Origin: RYN-433 sp036558265
GTDB taxonomy: Bacteria; Planctomycetota; Phycisphaerae; Tepidisphaerales; Tepidisphaeraceae
NCBI GenBank assembly: GCA_036558265.1
Contig: DATBFY010000387.1
Span: 1 to 5,649, forward strand
Direction: 5' to 3'
Length of the DNA: 5,649 nt
The position numbers and the translations under genes were made by a program. This document shows positions 1-5,611 of this stretch, piece by piece (position 1 is the stretch's first letter; every line of letters starts with the position of its first letter). The notes beneath the pieces are model-generated. The model was not told where the DNA came from and ran no database searches. It saw only the letters and a list, made by a program, of their open reading frames with translations.

Positions 1-278
1 AGCCTTTGCCAAAGTGTCCGTCCGGCGTTTTCATTCGTGATGACCTGGCCCGTGGCGAACCAAACGCCGGTGACGCCACGGAAGCATCCGACCTGGAAAC
101 CCCTGTACCGGGCGGGGCTCCCATCGGACCGCAGTCGGTAGTAGGTGATCGTCCGCCCCTGCGAGTACATCATCGGCCAAGCCGCCAGTGCTGCGACGCA
201 CACCGCCAGCAGCACGCCCTTGACGCCCCAGCTCACGAGCAGGATGGCACGCTTGAGTCTCACGCGTGGAGAAAACAT
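1..278 (-). CDS. Small N-terminally anchored membrane protein, 3' end cut off by the window
   Basis: The frame from an ATG at 278 runs open for 92 codons to the window edge, so the C-terminus is missing. The product starts MFSPRVRLKR, a basic cytoplasmic end, then has one hydrophobic helix at about residues 11-37. A soluble stretch rich in Tyr, Arg and Gly follows (for example FQVGCFRGVTGVWFATGQ at 61-78), probably outside the membrane. I do not recognise a named family. The layout (basic start, one helix, then a loop of short beta-like strands) resembles the neighbour at 702-1229, so it may be a diverged paralog whose second helix and zinc ribbon lie beyond the edge; that is inference. The purine run AGAGGAA sits almost against the ATG, too close for a standard ribosome binding site. 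An overlapping minus-strand frame starting at 588 is Arg/Pro-rich and lacks any membrane or domain pattern, so I prefer this one. Confidence 0.68.
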   Translation of the reverse strand, partial: MFSPRVRLKRAILLVSWGVKGVLLAVCVAALAAWPMMYSQGRTITYYRLRSDGSPARYRGFQVGCFRGVTGVWFATGQVITNENAGRTLWQR

Positions 279-289
279 TTCCTCTGGGC

Positions 290-295
290 ATTCTA
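290..295 (-). promoter_or_regulatory. Candidate -10 box (TAGAAT) for the truncated gene
   Basis: On the minus strand the hexamer TAGAAT matches the sigma-70 -10 consensus at five of six bases and ends 11 nt before the ATG at 278. No convincing -35 box is seen 16-18 nt upstream. If used, the transcript would have a leader of only a few bases. The call is weak because an AT-rich hexamer can occur by chance. Confidence 0.22.
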
Positions 296-449
296 ATGCG
301 ACCGGTTTGCGAGTCCCATTGGCTTGGTCGCCCACGTCCGGCTGCACGAAATATCCGGGGTGTGCCCATGGATTGAGGCAGAATGCCAAGGGGCCGAGCG
401 GGTGGCGGGCCGGGATTCGGGGTCAGGAGTTTCTGAGCCGAGGCGGATT

Positions 450-480
450 GAGCGCGCCGCTGGGCACGCGGGAGGCGCTC
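450..480. repeat. Interrupted inverted repeat (hairpin)
   Basis: GAGCGC at 450-455 pairs with GCGCTC at 475-480, and inside it CCGC at 457-460 pairs with GCGG at 468-471 around a 7-nt loop. This gives ten GC-rich pairs with a small asymmetric internal bulge (one base against three). Neither strand has a T-run after the stem, so it is not a classic intrinsic terminator. It lies about 220 nt downstream of the end of the 702-1229 gene. Confidence 0.45.
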
Positions 481-520
481 AAGAGGATTTGGGGAGATGT
501 GCTGACGCTCCTGCCACGGG

Positions 521-593
521 CGGCGTTTGCGCATTTTGCCGGGGTGCGGGTTGATGCACCAAGACATCGGTCTGGCAAAATGCTCCAACGCCG
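521..593. repeat. 20-nt inverted repeat with 33-nt spacer and an inner stem
   Basis: The left arm at 521-540 and the right arm at 574-593 are inverted copies matching at 18 of 20 bases, including an uninterrupted 10-bp block (GCATTTTGCC against GGCAAAATGC). Within the spacer, GGTGC at 543-547 pairs with GCACC at 556-560, so the whole segment can fold as a long stem topped by a smaller hairpin. There is no T-tract after it on either strand. The outer-end pattern does not fit an integron attC site, where the left arm would begin RYYYAAC. No flanking target duplication is obvious. It may be a regulatory dyad, an RNA structure or the remnant of a small mobile element. Confidence 0.6.
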
Positions 594-701
594 GGGGTCA
601 CGAGGGCCCCATCGCGAAGTCGTCGAGGTGGTCCGGTGCCCGATGCGTAAGACGAAATGAGTACGACGTAAGAAGAACGCGTCGGCTGGCAGGGGGCGTA
701 A

Positions 702-1229
702 TCACGTGACGGCGCGGCCGCACTCCGGACAGCGGTCGGGGGTGGCGCGGAGGTCGTAGCCGCACGAGGGACATTTCCCGGTTTGTTCGAGAAGCATTGA
801 ATCCCGCCAGCGGAGAAGCGCTCGAAAGCCCCACAAGCCGGGAAGGATGGCGGTCGTCCAGATCCAGGGTGAGAAGGGGATCAATAACCATCGGGTCTCG
901 ATGCGGATCGTCTGCCCCGCTTGCCGTGACGGTGTGGCAGGCCTGTAGCTTCGCACTTCACCCCACGTGACGACCCAGGTGCCGGATGCGGCGCTGGATT
1001 GACGGTTGTAGCCGACGTCAACGGGCGGCCGATCCGGCTGTGGCCACGGGTCGGTGTGCACGTGCCAAAGGCCCCGCGCTGATAACTGCCAACGATCTGT
1101 CCCCATGGTCACGCTGGGATTGCCCGGCGTGGCGAGGAAGTGCGCAAGGATCGCCCCGGCGGAAAGCGCGACGCAGCAGGTCAGGGAGAACAGTGACGCA
1201 AGGGAAAGCGGTGATCGGGACACCCTCAT
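702..1229 (-). CDS. Two-helix membrane protein with C-terminal zinc ribbon
   Basis: This 175-residue protein runs from ATG at 1229 to TGA at 702-704. A basic start (MRVSR) leads into a first membrane helix at about residues 8-32. A loop of roughly 80 residues, rich in Trp, Ser and Arg, should lie outside. A second helix at about 118-137 is followed by basic residues (R136, R140, R142). The protein ends in CPSCGYDLRATPDRCPECG, with C153, C156, C167 and C170 placed to bind one zinc ion on the cytoplasmic side. From memory, this tail marks a large uncharacterised group of small membrane proteins in planctomycetes; the function is unknown and I give none. No Shine-Dalgarno precedes the ATG. A -10-like TAAAAT lies only 9 nt upstream, so the mRNA could be nearly leaderless. 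The gene is separated from the glycosyltransferase gene by the hairpin repeat, suggesting its own transcription unit. Confidence 0.85.
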   Translation of the reverse strand: MRVSRSPLSLASLFSLTCCVALSAGAILAHFLATPGNPSVTMGTDRWQLSARGLWHVHTDPWPQPDRPPVDVGYNRQSSAASGTWVVTWGEVRSYRPATPSRQAGQTIRIETRWLLIPFSPWIWTTAILPGLWGFRALLRWRDSMLLEQTGKCPSCGYDLRATPDRCPECGRAVT

Positions 1230-1238
1230 TGCGCAGGC

Positions 1239-1244
1239 ATTTTA
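1239..1244 (-). promoter_or_regulatory. Candidate -10 box (TAAAAT) for the zinc-ribbon membrane protein
   Basis: On the minus strand TAAAAT matches the -10 consensus at five of six bases and ends 9 nt before the ATG at 1229. No -35 match is seen at 16-18 nt spacing. A start site at the usual distance would fall two or three bases from the ATG, which fits the absence of a ribosome binding site. This is inference from position only. Confidence 0.3.
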
Positions 1245-1260
1245 CTGTCCGCTTTTGAAT

Positions 1261-1371
1261 TGCTGCAGGGGGAGGCTTCTGCCGCCCCTACGGGGCTGGT
1301 GCATTGCGTTCGTAGAGGACCCATGGCTTACGCCATGGGCTATGTTCTGTCGCCGCTCCGCGGCTGGGATT
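1261..1371. repeat. Cluster of three hairpins, probable dispersed intergenic repeat
   Basis: Three perfect stems lie in a row. GCCCC/GGGGC is at 1284-1296 with a 3-nt loop. CCCATGGC/GCCATGGG is at 1320-1339, 8 bp with a 4-nt loop. GCCGC/GCGGC is at 1352-1364 with a 3-nt loop. Read on the minus strand, the direction of all genes here, the first two loops are GTA and GTAA; the latter would be a stable GNRA tetraloop in RNA. No frame through it looks like a gene. I recall very similar blocks (GTAA-capped GC stems beside GCCCCGTAGGGGC) scattered between genes in planctomycete genomes, but have not checked this by search. It sits downstream of the glycosyltransferase gene, so it could also act in transcript ending or mRNA protection, although no T-tract follows. 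Confidence 0.6.
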
Positions 1372-1438
1372 CAGGAGCGCGTGCCTGCGTGCGGGTCGAG
1401 CAGGGTCACTGAGGTGAAGTGCGCCAGCGACTTCGTCG

Positions 1439-2275
1439 TCATGCCGCCTGGGCGGATTGCGGGGCACCGGCGTAGAAGGTGGGTTCGATTTGTTTTTTGG
1501 CGACGCCCTGGAAATGCAGGCAGTTGAAGCGGACGTCGCGGGCGGTCTCGATGTGGCGGCAGTAGGGGATGTGATCGACGAAGCGCGCGAGCTTGCGGCC
1601 GTCGGACATCTCGAAGCCTTCGCTGAGGTGGATGTTGGCGTCCCAGTAGGAGCCGTCGGGGCGGAGGCCGGTCATCTCGGCGACGCGGTCGCGGTGGGCG
1701 TCGTAATAAAGCTTGAGCGGCACCATGTCGCTGATGCCTTCCTGGGTCTTCTGCCGCTCGGCGTAGAGGGCTTCGAGGCGCTGGTTGGAGCCGGGGCCGG
1801 CGAAGAGGTCCCAGATGACGTCGCAGAGGCCGTCGATGCCGCGGCGGCCGTTGACGAACATGTTGCCGGCGCAGACGCCGCGCACGAGGGAGAGCTCGTA
1901 GTCGCGCCAGTTGGCCTGTTCCTGGTTGACGTCCACGTAGATCAGGACGTCGGAGTCGAGGTGGACGAGGCGCTCGAGGCCGTGGGCGCGCATGAAGTCG
2001 CGGAGCATGAACCAGCGCAGGAAGCAGAACAGCTCATAGGGCAGGCCATTGGGGCTCATGTGCCGGTAGACCTTGCGGAACTCGTCGGCCTGGCGGCTGT
2101 AGTCGCGCATGTTCACGTGCGTGACGTAGGGGAAGAGGTTGTTGGTCTGGTCGCCGATGAGGAAGATCGGGGAGGCCATGCTCCAGAGTTTTGCCTGGCC
2201 GAGGGTGAAGGGAAGGTAGGTGCTATTGCGGTAGTGGAGGAAGACGATGGGCAGGGGGTCGGTGGCGCCGGGCAT
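1439..2275 (-). CDS. Putative GT-A-fold glycosyltransferase
   Basis: The 278-residue protein is predicted to transfer a sugar from a nucleotide-sugar donor to an unknown acceptor, probably in cell-surface or exopolysaccharide synthesis. The N-terminal strand PIVFLHYRNSTYLP (residues 9-22) starts the nucleotide-binding half. The stretch 82-113 contains LVHLDSDVLIY, whose D107-S108-D109 is the metal- and donor-binding DXD motif, preceded by an Arg/Phe-rich helix as in GT8-like and related families. AGNMFVNGRRGID (136-148), D183 and the late LHFQG (H254) fit acceptor- and metal-site positions of the fold. There is no signal peptide or membrane helix, so it should act in the cytoplasm or at the inner membrane face. 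The gene starts 26 nt after the 789-aa gene ends and is very likely co-transcribed with it. No Shine-Dalgarno precedes the ATG. The exact CAZy family and sugar cannot be assigned. Confidence 0.85.
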   Translation of the reverse strand: MPGATDPLPIVFLHYRNSTYLPFTLGQAKLWSMASPIFLIGDQTNNLFPYVTHVNMRDYSRQADEFRKVYRHMSPNGLPYELFCFLRWFMLRDFMRAHGLERLVHLDSDVLIYVDVNQEQANWRDYELSLVRGVCAGNMFVNGRRGIDGLCDVIWDLFAGPGSNQRLEALYAERQKTQEGISDMVPLKLYYDAHRDRVAEMTGLRPDGSYWDANIHLSEGFEMSDGRKLARFVDHIPYCRHIETARDVRFNCLHFQGVAKKQIEPTFYAGAPQSAQAA

Positions 2276-2301
2276 GCCGGCATTATCGGCCAGTGAGCGC
2301 C

Positions 2302-4671
2302 CTAGGGGTGAGTGGCGCTGGCGCCGGCGGCGCCGGGCTTGATGCCGCGGACCTCGTTGCGCTTGGCGGTGACCATGTCGGGCTTGAGCTTGACCTGGAC
2401 GAGCTGGCTTTTCCCCGGGGTGGCGGGGTCGGCCTGCTGGATCAGGAGGGTGTCCTTGTCGATGACCCGCTGGGCCTTGGGGTTCTCCACGCCCAGCTCA
2501 CCGAGGACCTTTCCGGTCTCGGTGTCGATGATGCTGCGTCCGAACATGACCCACTCGTTGGCGTCGAGGTATTCGAGGGGCCTGCCGGCAAAGCCTTCGG
2601 TCGAGCCGGCGGGATAGGGCAGGCGGTTGGAGCGGTAGGTGTGGGTGTGGACGGGCTGGTTGCCTCCCGCGCCAAACGCGTACATGACGCCATTGCCCTC
2701 GATCTCGAAGTAGACCGCGACGGTGTTTCCCGGGCCGTAAGCCAGGCCGACGGGCTTATTCCACCGGGGCAGGGCGATGGCGAGGGTGCGCGGCTTGCGT
2801 TCGGGACTGCCTTGTCCCAGGTCGTACAGGTCGATTCCACCTTCGCCGTTGACCAGAGTGGCGACGGCGATCTGGCAGGCGTCGAAACTGATCAGCGGGT
2901 TGGAGGCGAAGCGCTCGAACGGGTCCACCTTGAACCAGGTGGTGCGCTGGGGCGTGGGCAGGCGCCAGTTCAGGACCTCGATGACGGGTTTGGCGATCGG
3001 GCCGTTGGTCCAGACGAGGACCAGGTTTTCGGCGGGACCGAAACCGAGCAACTGGGGTGTGCCGTTGCGCGTGTCAAGGGGGACCTGCTTGAGCTCCTTG
3101 CCCGTCTGTGCGTTGACGAGTTGGACGCCCAGTTGCGGGAAGGCGACCATCCGCGCCATCGTGTCGCCGTTGGACGACAGCACGTAATGCTGCTGGACGT
3201 TCTTCTCCACCGGGAAGGGATCGGGTGGCGTCTTGACCTTCGCCAGCGCGTTGCCGCTGTAGAACTCGACGGTTTCGTCCAGCGGGGTCACCTTGAGGGT
3301 GCCGACGACGTTGCCGGGACCGCTGGGGAAGAAGAGGCTCGTGCCCTCGTCAAGATCGGCGACGGGCGCGACTTTGGCGACCAGGGGCGACGCGGGTTCG
3401 GTGGGGGTCGCCGTCTTCGGCTTGGTGTTGGTCGTGGCGGTGTTGGCGGGACCTGTTGACGTGCCAGGGGGCAGGGTCTGGGGATTGGCCTGGGTGCCCG
3501 GGCGGGCATTCATCGCGATCGTCTTGCTCGGATCGACCGGCGGCTGCGCGGTGGTGGTGGCGTCGGGGTTGTAGGGCTGCGTGCCGGCCTGGGTCGTCGC
3601 GGAGGGGCGCGTGGCATTGTTCGACGGGAAGGTGATGCTTTCGGTGTCGGGCTGGGTGCTGGGCTGCGTATCGTTGATGACCAGGTGCTTTTTGGGCTTG
3701 AGCTTGTCTTCCTGGCCGGCGACGGGCACGTTCCACTCGAAGGTCGGGGCGACCGGACTGAAGGCCAGCGTGTTTGCCCCGGATTTTGCGGCGGCGGCTG
3801 CGAAGACCCAGTGGATGCCGAAGAGGACGAAGTAGGCGATGACGACCGACCCGACGACGGCGGCGGTCGCGCCGCCGAAAGCGACGGGCATCTCCTGCGG
3901 CTGAACGCGAAAGAGGAACCACACGGCGCCCAGCGCGACGAGGAGTCCGAGGATGGTGCCGGTGATGAGCATGCCGATGCTCTGGCCGCTCAGCCAAAGC
4001 GCGAATGCCAGGGTGAACGGTAGTGCGAAGGAGGCAAGCGCCCGCTTGGCGGGCGAACGGGGCAGCATGAAGCGGCAATTCCTGGAGGCGTTCTTGATCG
4101 ACCAGAGACCCAGCGGAAACGCCAGGCCGACGCACAGACCGACGTAGAGCACGACGCGCAAGATTCCCACCCAGCCGGGCAGGCCGGCCGGCTGACTGGC
4201 CGACTGGTACGCCGCCAGCGCCAACCATCCGAGACCGAGGATGATGAGAATCGGCGGGGCGAGCTGATCGATAGCGGACGCGCCGGGGAAGGCGTAGGGG
4301 ATGGCGGGGCGGAAGTTCTGGGACGGCGCGGAATCCGAGGCGAAATCGATCTCGGCGGCATTTTCATTGCGGGCCATTCGCGAGGCGTAACCCGCGCTGG
4401 CGGCGCCGAGCTTGCCGGCGCCGCCGCCACCGGTCACAGCCGCGCCCGTCCGGGAACCGGATTTGGCCACCGACCCGACGGGCGTGCCGGTATCGTGGGC
4501 GTCGGCCTCGATCGCCGAAAGTCCCGCGTCGCCCTCATCTTGCGGGCCGGTTTCGGCCGGGATGGCGAAGACCTTACCGCAATGCTTGCACTTGACCCGC
4601 TTTCCCGCCATGGAGGCGGGCGCGTTATACCTCTTGTGGCAGTGAACGCATTGGATTGAGATCGTATTCAT
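2302..4671 (-). CDS. Zinc-ribbon / five-helix membrane / beta-propeller-like protein
   Basis: The 789-residue protein starts at ATG 4671 directly before a zinc ribbon (C8, C11, C28, C31; CVHC and CKHC) of the MJ0042 type. A Gly/Ala/Ser-rich linker (about 42-130) leads to five hydrophobic segments at about 138-157, 166-190, 210-228, 231-254 and 268-293. A Pro/Thr/Gln-rich stretch (about 334-426) follows. The C-terminal third (about 428-765) has repeated short strands with blade-like pieces such as LSSNGDTMARM, VQLVNAQTGKEL, ISFDACQIAVA and IIDTETGKVLGEL, suggesting a WD40- or quinoprotein-like beta-propeller; this is a fold guess. With the ribbon inside, five helices would place the propeller outside the membrane. 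It may sense or scaffold, but no catalytic motif is seen and no function is assigned. The glycosyltransferase gene follows 26 nt downstream, probably in one operon. No ribosome binding site is evident. Confidence 0.88.
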   Translation of the reverse strand: MNTISIQCVHCHKRYNAPASMAGKRVKCKHCGKVFAIPAETGPQDEGDAGLSAIEADAHDTGTPVGSVAKSGSRTGAAVTGGGGAGKLGAASAGYASRMARNENAAEIDFASDSAPSQNFRPAIPYAFPGASAIDQLAPPILIILGLGWLALAAYQSASQPAGLPGWVGILRVVLYVGLCVGLAFPLGLWSIKNASRNCRFMLPRSPAKRALASFALPFTLAFALWLSGQSIGMLITGTILGLLVALGAVWFLFRVQPQEMPVAFGGATAAVVGSVVIAYFVLFGIHWVFAAAAAKSGANTLAFSPVAPTFEWNVPVAGQEDKLKPKKHLVINDTQPSTQPDTESITFPSNNATRPSATTQAGTQPYNPDATTTAQPPVDPSKTIAMNARPGTQANPQTLPPGTSTGPANTATTNTKPKTATPTEPASPLVAKVAPVADLDEGTSLFFPSGPGNVVGTLKVTPLDETVEFYSGNALAKVKTPPDPFPVEKNVQQHYVLSSNGDTMARMVAFPQLGVQLVNAQTGKELKQVPLDTRNGTPQLLGFGPAENLVLVWTNGPIAKPVIEVLNWRLPTPQRTTWFKVDPFERFASNPLISFDACQIAVATLVNGEGGIDLYDLGQGSPERKPRTLAIALPRWNKPVGLAYGPGNTVAVYFEIEGNGVMYAFGAGGNQPVHTHTYRSNRLPYPAGSTEGFAGRPLEYLDANEWVMFGRSIIDTETGKVLGELGVENPKAQRVIDKDTLLIQQADPATPGKSQLVQVKLKPDMVTAKRNEVRGIKPGAAGASATHP

Positions 4672-4736
4672 CGGTCTCGCGCGCCCTTTGTACAGCTTTC
4701 CGCCCGGGTACGTTCCCCACTGAGCGATTTGATTCG

Positions 4737-4768
4737 CGTATAGTGCTTCATCCTACAGAACAAATCAA
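4737..4768 (-). promoter_or_regulatory. Weak promoter candidate for the 789-aa gene operon
   Basis: On the minus strand TTGATT (4763-4768) and TATACG (4737-4742) each match the sigma-70 hexamers at four of six bases, but the 20-nt spacing is longer than the usual 16-18. Their place, about 65 nt before the ATG in the AT-richer part of the spacer, is the main support. This operon could equally depend on another sigma factor. Confidence 0.2.
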
Positions 4769-4831
4769 GTTTGGTCTTAGACAGCCTTAGATTCGTCAAA
4801 GTTCCGCGGACTTGAACTACGCCCGAGCCGT

Positions 4832-4846
4832 CGGACCGTTCGTCCG
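4832..4846 (-). terminator. Small hairpin downstream of cutC, possible weak terminator
   Basis: CGGAC at 4832-4836 and GTCCG at 4842-4846 form a perfect 5-bp stem with a 5-nt loop, 34 nt beyond the cutC stop codon. No T-tract follows in the direction of transcription, so an intrinsic terminator is doubtful. Confidence 0.22.
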
Positions 4847-4880
4847 TCTTGAGAATAACAACCGGAAGGGGTTGGCGGAG

Positions 4881-5591
4881 TTACAGTCGGGAGAGCGCCG
4901 CGCGTGTTTTTCGAATTTTTTCGGCCGACGTGCGGCGGTAGGCGCCCTGGCAGACCGGCTCGGCCGGATCGCGATCGGGGGTTGAAAAGCTGCCGTGAAG
5001 CTGGTTGACCCCGGTCAGGGCAATCAAAGCCGGAGCGTTGTCCGGCGTGACGCCGCCGCCGGGCAGGATCTGGATGCGTCCGGCGGCGCGTTCGACGAGT
5101 TGGCGGAGCATCGCGACCCCGGCCATTGCGTCGGGTTGCTGGCCGGCGGTCAGGATCCGCGTGAGCCCCAGGTCGCTCAGGCATGAGAGGGCGTCAAAGG
5201 GGTCGGGCGTGAGGTCGAAGGCGCGGTGAAAGACGGCAGGACGACCTCCCATCTGGCAGAGCAGTATTTCGCAACGGGGCCGATCGATCGTCCGATCGGG
5301 GCGCAGGATGCCGAAGGCGAGGCCGTCGGCGCCGTGCTCGAGGGCAAGGTCGGCGTCTCGCCTCATGGTGAGAAATTCGGCGTCGGTATAGACGAACCCG
5401 CCGGGACGGGGACGGATCATGACGATGACCGGCAGCGGCACGAACTGCTTAATCGTGATCAGCGTTGCGAGGGAGGGTGTCAGGCCGCCCAATTCCAAGG
5501 CGGCGTTGAGCTCGATCCGGTCGGCGCCTGACTCGGAAGCCGTGCGCGCGTCGTCGAGCGTGGCGAGGGCGACTTCGAGGAGGATGGGCAT
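4881..5591 (-). CDS. cutC: CutC-family protein (copper homeostasis family), TIM barrel
   Basis: This 236-residue protein matches CutC along its length (E. coli CutC is 248 residues). Landmarks in order are GADRIEL (22-28) with GGLTPS (35-40), MIRPRPGGFVY (58-68), GADGLAFGIL (87-96), FHRAFD (121-126), RILTAG (145-150), PGGGV (177-181) and LHGS (198-201). The family folds as a cytoplasmic TIM barrel and has been tied to copper tolerance, but its biochemical role is disputed and a sugar- or phosphate-related enzymatic role has not been excluded. As I recall the family, Cys is usual in EVC and ELC near the N-terminus; here they read EVA (A8) and ELN (N29), so the proposed copper-ligand cysteines are missing. 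The only cysteines are C107, C112, C137 and C214. The start at ATG 5591 leads directly into the first strand (ILLEVAL). The upstream gene ends only 20 nt before it, suggesting co-transcription. No Shine-Dalgarno is evident. Confidence 0.93.
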   Translation of the reverse strand: MPILLEVALATLDDARTASESGADRIELNAALELGGLTPSLATLITIKQFVPLPVIVMIRPRPGGFVYTDAEFLTMRRDADLALEHGADGLAFGILRPDRTIDRPRCEILLCQMGGRPAVFHRAFDLTPDPFDALSCLSDLGLTRILTAGQQPDAMAGVAMLRQLVERAAGRIQILPGGGVTPDNAPALIALTGVNQLHGSFSTPDRDPAEPVCQGAYRRTSAEKIRKTRAALSRL

Positions 5592-5611
5592 GGCGGTTGT
5601 GAACGGCCGTC

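Larger units (their letters stand above)
279..701. other. 423-nt stretch without a convincing gene
   Basis: Short open frames exist on both strands here, but their translations are Arg/Gly/Pro/Ala-rich, carry no recognisable motif and have no plausible start signal. The stretch is structured: a two-part hairpin at 450-480 and a 20-nt inverted repeat at 521-540/574-593. Two imperfect 12-nt direct copies lie at 645-656 and 666-677, matching at 10 of 12 bases with a 21-nt period. The minus-strand frame of the truncated gene stays open upstream of its ATG to a TGA near 434. The stretch could be a decayed gene, a dispersed intergenic element or the leader of the truncated gene. I cannot choose between them from the sequence. 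Confidence 0.6.
4672..4880. other. 209-nt spacer between cutC and the 789-aa gene
   Basis: This gap has no open frame that looks like a gene on either strand. It is less GC-rich than its surroundings between about 4725 and 4800, as expected for a promoter region of the minus-strand operon below. It also holds a small hairpin just downstream of cutC and an imperfect palindrome at 4799-4813 (AAGTtCCGCGGACTT, centred on CCGCGG). Confidence 0.6.

Noticed and set aside
31..588. 185-aa minus-strand frame overlapping the truncated membrane-protein gene
   Set aside because: Arg/Pro/Gly-rich without domains; the other frame over 1-278 gives a proper basic start and membrane helix.
521..593. Integron attC site
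   Set aside because: The arms have GTT on the left and AAC on the right, opposite to the RYYYAAC...GTTRRRY layout of attC, and no integrase or cassette is present.
145..660. 171-aa plus-strand frame through the gene-free stretch
   Set aside because: Its first half is antisense to the truncated gene and it shows no recognisable motif. Part of it (about residues 75-150) looks mildly protein-like, but that is not enough to call a gene.
702..709. 8-bp palindrome TCACGTGA at the end of the zinc-ribbon gene
   Set aside because: It overlaps the stop codon and last codons; an 8-bp palindrome alone is likely by chance.
1320..1364. Intrinsic terminator for the glycosyltransferase operon
   Set aside because: The stems are strong, but no T-tract follows on the minus strand, and the structure looks more like a dispersed repeat.
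1457..2296. 279-aa plus-strand open frame opposite the glycosyltransferase gene
   Set aside because: Its product is almost only Val, Ala, Gly, Glu, Asp and Leu, the usual mirror of a GC-rich gene read antisense. The minus strand has a DXD motif and a coherent fold.
2293..3459. 388-aa plus-strand open frame opposite the 789-aa gene
   Set aside because: Same antisense bias (Gly/Val/Asp/Leu-rich), no domain or motif; it lies wholly against the propeller and linker coding region.
3350..4228. 292-aa minus-strand frame inside the 789-aa gene
   Set aside because: Extremely Arg/His/Pro/Gln-rich out-of-frame reading of the membrane and linker region; no plausible membrane or fold pattern.
4777..5184. 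135-aa minus-strand frame overlapping the 3' half of cutC
   Set aside because: Arg-rich out-of-frame shadow; cutC carries all the family motifs in its own frame.
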